Below are positions 5,674 through 8,116 of a DNA stretch of 8,116 bases, in pieces (the first letter of the stretch is position 1; each line of letters begins with the position of its first letter). The translations under genes were made by a program, and so were the position numbers. Under the pieces are notes generated by a model. That model did not search any database, had not been told where the DNA came from, and worked only from the letters and a program-made list of their open reading frames with translations. This DNA comes from an uncultured Eggerthellaceae bacterium (GTDB lineage: Bacteria > Actinomycetota > Coriobacteriia > Coriobacteriales > Eggerthellaceae), in the NCBI GenBank assembly GCA_958454405.1, contig CAUEBO010000092.1:1-8116 (forward strand), written 5' to 3'.

Positions 5674-5823
5674 ATGTCCGACCAGACGAAGAGTTCTGAG
5701 CAAGAGGAGAGGCCGAGGTTCGCCGGCGCGCCCTCGCCCGAGTGCTGCTGCGCGCCGCGCGATGCGTGCCCTTGCGCGGACTCCCGGCCAGAGCGGGATC
5801 CCCTTCAAAGGAGAGGAATATGA
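5674..5823 (+). CDS. Leaderless cysteine-rich small ORF, putative regulatory leader of nifJ (49 aa)
   Basis: I recognise no protein family. The peptide has a polar N-terminal half (MSDQTKSSEQEERPRF), then a Cys cluster: Cys24-25-26 in a row plus Cys32 and Cys34, all TGC codons, in ECCCAPRDACPCADS, and a basic end. Its TGA overlaps the nifJ ATG as ATGA, so ribosomes finishing it could reinitiate on nifJ. There is no Shine-Dalgarno; the ATG lies 7 nt after an extended -10, suggesting leaderless translation. In-frame ATGs at 5662 and 5665 lie within or next to the -10 and would probably not be transcribed. G/C at third positions is about 75%, lower than neighbours, partly because the end carries the nifJ ribosome-binding site. 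Poly-cysteine leaderless ORFs acting as cysteine-responsive attenuators are known in mycobacteria, and this matches their layout. Alternatives are a small metal-binding peptide or a chance frame. Confidence 0.6.
   Translation: MSDQTKSSEQEERPRFAGAPSPECCCAPRDACPCADSRPERDPLQRRGI
5755..5779 (+). promoter_or_regulatory. RNA hairpin immediately after the triple-Cys codons in the small ORF
   Basis: CCGCGC (5755-5760) pairs with GCGCGG (5774-5779), extendable by a G-U and an A-U pair, starting 4 nt after the third consecutive TGC codon (5749-5751). A ribosome paused on those codons would cover the left arm. A second stem, TCCCG/CGGGA (5782-5786 with 5794-5798), follows before the nifJ ribosome-binding site. 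Such stems are candidates for an attenuation switch; this is inference from position. Confidence 0.4.
5808..5813 (+). promoter_or_regulatory. nifJ ribosome-binding site inside the small ORF
   Basis: AAGGAG, 6 nt before the ATG at 5820, embedded in the last codons of the small ORF. CCTT (5802-5805) directly upstream could pair with part of it. Translation of the small ORF must pass over this site. Confidence 0.85.
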
Positions 5824-8116
5824 CGAGAGAATTCAAATCGATGGATGGCAACAACGCCGCGGCGTACGTCTCGTATGCGTTCACCGAGGTGGCTGGCATC
5901 TATCCTATCACCCCGTCGAGCCCGATGGCCGACTTGGTCGACCAGTGGTCCGCCGCGGGGAAGAAGAACATCTTCGGAACCGAGGTGAAGGTGTGCGAGA
6001 TGCAGTCCGAGGGCGGCGCCGCGGGCGCCGTGCACGGCTCCCTTGCAGCCGGTGCGCTGACCACCACCTACACCGCTTCCCAGGGTCTGCTCCTCATGAT
6101 CCCCAACATGTACAAGATCGCCGCCGAGCAACTGCCGAGCGTGTTCCACGTGAGCGCGCGCACGGTGGCCACGCAAGCGCTCAGCATCTTCGGCGACCAT
6201 TCCGACGTCATGGCCTGCCGCCAGACGGGCTTCGCCATGCTTGCCGAGGGCAACGTGCAAGAGGTCATGGACCTGGCCGCCGTGGCGCACCTGTCCGCCA
6301 TCAAGGGCCGCATACCCTTCATCAACTTCTTCGACGGCTTCCGCACGTCGCACGAGGTGCAGAAGATCGCCGTGTGGGATTACGAGGACCTCGCCGAGAT
6401 GTGCGACATGGACGCGGTGCGCGAGTTCCGCGAGCATGCGCTCAATCCCGAGCGCCCCGCCATGCGCGGCTCCCATGAGAACGGCGACGTGTTCTTCCAG
6501 CACCGCGAGGCGTGCAACGGCGCCTACGACGCGCTGCCCGCCGTGGTGGAGGACTACATGCACCAGGTGAACGCGAAGCTGGGCACGAACTACGAGCTGT
6601 TCAACTACTACGGCGCTCCGGACGCCGACCGCGTGATCGTGGCCATGGGCTCGTTCTGCGACGTGGTGGAAGAGGTCATCGACTACTTGAACGCCCACGG
6701 CGAGAAGGTGGGCCTCGTGAAGGTGCGCCTGTACCGCCCGTTCGTGAGCGAGAAGTTCATGGCGGCGCTGCCGGCCACCGTGCAGAAGATCGCGGTCATG
6801 GACCGCACGAAGGAGCCGGGCGCGCTCGGCGAGCCTTTGTACATGGACGTGGTCAACGCGCTCGCGCACGAGGGCCGAGGCGACCTCACCGTGGTGGGCG
6901 GCCGCTACGGCCTGGCCTCGAAGGACACGCCGCCCTCGTCGGTGTTCGCCGTGTACCAGGAGCTTGCGAAGGACGAGCCGCGCCGCGAGTTCACCGTGGG
7001 CATCGTGGACGACGTGACGAACCTGTCGCTTCCCGAGGATCCGAGCAGCCCGAACACGGCGGCCGAGGGCACCATCGAATGCAAGTTCTGGGGCCTCGGC
7101 GGCGACGGCACGGTGGGCGCCAACAAGAACTCCATCAAGATCATCGGCGACAACACCGACAAGTACGTGCAGGCCTACTTCCAGTACGACTCGAAGAAGA
7201 CCGGCGGCGTGACCATCAGCCACCTGCGCTTCGGCGATTCGCCCATCCGCAGCCCCTACTACGTGAACAAGGCCGACTTCGTGGCCTGCCACAATCCCTC
7301 CTACATCATCAAGGGCTTCCGCATGGTCAACGACGTGAAGCCGGGCGGTGCGTTCATGATCAACTGCCAGTGGAGCCCTGAAGAGCTCGAGCAGCACCTG
7401 AACGCCGAAGCGAAGCGCTACATCGCCGCCAACGACATCAAGCTCTACACCATCAACGCCATCGACCTCGCCCGCGAGATCGGCATGGGCAAGCGCACCA
7501 ACACCATCCTGCAGTCGGCGTTCTTCGCTCTGGCGAACGTGATGCCGCAGGAAGAGGCCATCCAGTACATGAAGGACGCCGCCACGAAGTCCTACCTGAA
7601 GAAGGGCCAGGACGTCGTCGACATGAACCATCGCGCCATCGACGCGGGCGCCACGGCGTTCGTGCGCGTGGACGTTCCGGCCAGCTGGGCCGATGCGGTG
7701 GACCAGGCCGAAGCTCCGGTCCTGGAGGGACGCTCCGAGCTGGTGAAGCAGGTTGTCGGCATCATGGAGCCGGTCGGCCGCATGGACGGCGACCGCTTGC
7801 CGGTGTCGGCGTTCGTCGACCACGTGGACGGCCAGTTCGAGCAGGGCGCCGCCGCCTACGAGAAGCGCGGCGTCGCCGTGAGCGTCCCCGTGTGGGATGC
7901 CGCGACGTGCATCCAGTGCAACCAGTGCGCCTTCGCGTGCCCGCATGCCACCATCCGCCCGTTCGCATTGACCGAGGCGGAGGCCGCAGCCGCTCCCGCC
8001 GCCACTGTCATGGTGCCGGCGAAGGGCAAGGCCGCTGCCGGCCTGCAGTACACGCTGGCCATCTCGCCGCTCGACTGCATGGGCTGCGGCGTGTGCGTGA
8101 ACGTGTGCCCGTCCGA
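5820..8116 (+). CDS. nifJ: Pyruvate:ferredoxin (flavodoxin) oxidoreductase, partial (C-terminus beyond window)
   Basis: Cytosolic anaerobic enzyme converting pyruvate, CoA and oxidised ferredoxin to acetyl-CoA, CO2 and reduced ferredoxin using thiamine diphosphate and iron-sulfur clusters. Of the roughly 1170-1200 residues usual for the single-chain form, 765 are visible. The N-terminal domain has YPITPSSPMAD at 28-38, with Thr31, Glu64 and Arg114 at the positions of the pyruvate- and cofactor-contacting residues of the Desulfovibrio africanus enzyme. MDRTKEPGALGEPLY near 326-341 and FWGLGGDGTVGANKNS near 423 mark the second and CoA-binding domains. Two ferredoxin-like 4Fe-4S motifs follow: Cys697/700/703/707 and Cys753/756/759/763. 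The C-terminal diphosphate-binding domain and the third cluster ligands lie outside. AAGGAG sits 6 nt before the ATG, and the start overlaps the stop of the Cys-rich small ORF, so coupled translation is likely. A relative acting on another 2-oxoacid is less likely given the conserved residues. Confidence 0.96.
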   Translation, partial: MTREFKSMDGNNAAAYVSYAFTEVAGIYPITPSSPMADLVDQWSAAGKKNIFGTEVKVCEMQSEGGAAGAVHGSLAAGALTTTYTASQGLLLMIPNMYKIAAEQLPSVFHVSARTVATQALSIFGDHSDVMACRQTGFAMLAEGNVQEVMDLAAVAHLSAIKGRIPFINFFDGFRTSHEVQKIAVWDYEDLAEMCDMDAVREFREHALNPERPAMRGSHENGDVFFQHREACNGAYDALPAVVEDYMHQVNAKLGTNYELFNYYGAPDADRVIVAMGSFCDVVEEVIDYLNAHGEKVGLVKVRLYRPFVSEKFMAALPATVQKIAVMDRTKEPGALGEPLYMDVVNALAHEGRGDLTVVGGRYGLASKDTPPSSVFAVYQELAKDEPRREFTVGIVDDVTNLSLPEDPSSPNTAAEGTIECKFWGLGGDGTVGANKNSIKIIGDNTDKYVQAYFQYDSKKTGGVTISHLRFGDSPIRSPYYVNKADFVACHNPSYIIKGFRMVNDVKPGGAFMINCQWSPEELEQHLNAEAKRYIAANDIKLYTINAIDLAREIGMGKRTNTILQSAFFALANVMPQEEAIQYMKDAATKSYLKKGQDVVDMNHRAIDAGATAFVRVDVPASWADAVDQAEAPVLEGRSELVKQVVGIMEPVGRMDGDRLPVSAFVDHVDGQFEQGAAAYEKRGVAVSVPVWDAATCIQCNQCAFACPHATIRPFALTEAEAAAAPAATVMVPAKGKAAAGLQYTLAISPLDCMGCGVCVNVCPS

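Noticed and set aside
5743..5775. Reading the small-ORF Cys cluster as a ferredoxin-type iron-sulfur motif
   Set aside because: The spacing CCC-x5-C-x-C does not match CxxCxxCxxxC, and the peptide is too short for a ferredoxin fold; a loose metal-binding role is not excluded.
5805..7946. 713-codon open frame antisense to nifJ
   Set aside because: Its translation is Arg/His/Ala/Val-rich low-complexity sequence with no family motif, and it mirrors the codon bias of nifJ, whose motifs are clear on the plus strand.

Overview
The window is GC-rich with strong G/C bias at third codon positions. It encodes an anaerobic pyruvate:ferredoxin oxidoreductase and a solute-binding protein whose signal peptide has both a twin-arginine motif and a lipobox. 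Two genes appear to start without a ribosome-binding site, directly downstream of an extended -10 box. Together these suggest an anaerobic high-GC actinobacterium, most likely of the Coriobacteriia/Eggerthellaceae type. That assignment is inference from style and content; there is no rRNA or other phylogenetic marker here.

Layout. Positions 1-4569 hold an ABC importer locus of the peptide/nickel (Dpp/Opp) class, all on the minus strand. In transcription order it has a family-5 solute-binding lipoprotein (4569-2965), a strong hairpin and an internal promoter region, a DppB-type permease (2664-1708), and a long protein (1706 to beyond position 1) that fuses a DppC-type permease to a DppD-type ATPase. 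The second ATPase (DppF type) would be expected just outside the left edge. The binding protein captures substrate outside the membrane, the two permease domains form the channel, and the ATPase drives import. The hairpin after the binding-protein gene probably lets that protein be made in excess.

Positions 4570-4846 are intergenic, with a promoter and an operator-like inverted repeat for the binding-protein gene. Next, still on the minus strand, is a Vsr-type mismatch endonuclease (5455-4847) with no DNA methyltransferase beside it. Positions 5456-5673 are a divergent control region with two near-identical extended -10 promoters facing opposite ways, each 7 nt from an ATG.

On the plus strand a 49-codon cysteine-rich small ORF (5674-5823) overlaps by ATGA the start of nifJ (5820 to beyond 8116), which is complete for 765 residues and runs off the right edge. 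The small ORF has the architecture of a leaderless poly-cysteine regulatory leader. It is the most interesting item here, because it would tie expression of an iron-sulfur enzyme of central carbon metabolism to cysteine supply. Very long open frames antisense to dppB/C, the binding protein and nifJ are by-products of high GC content and are not annotated.
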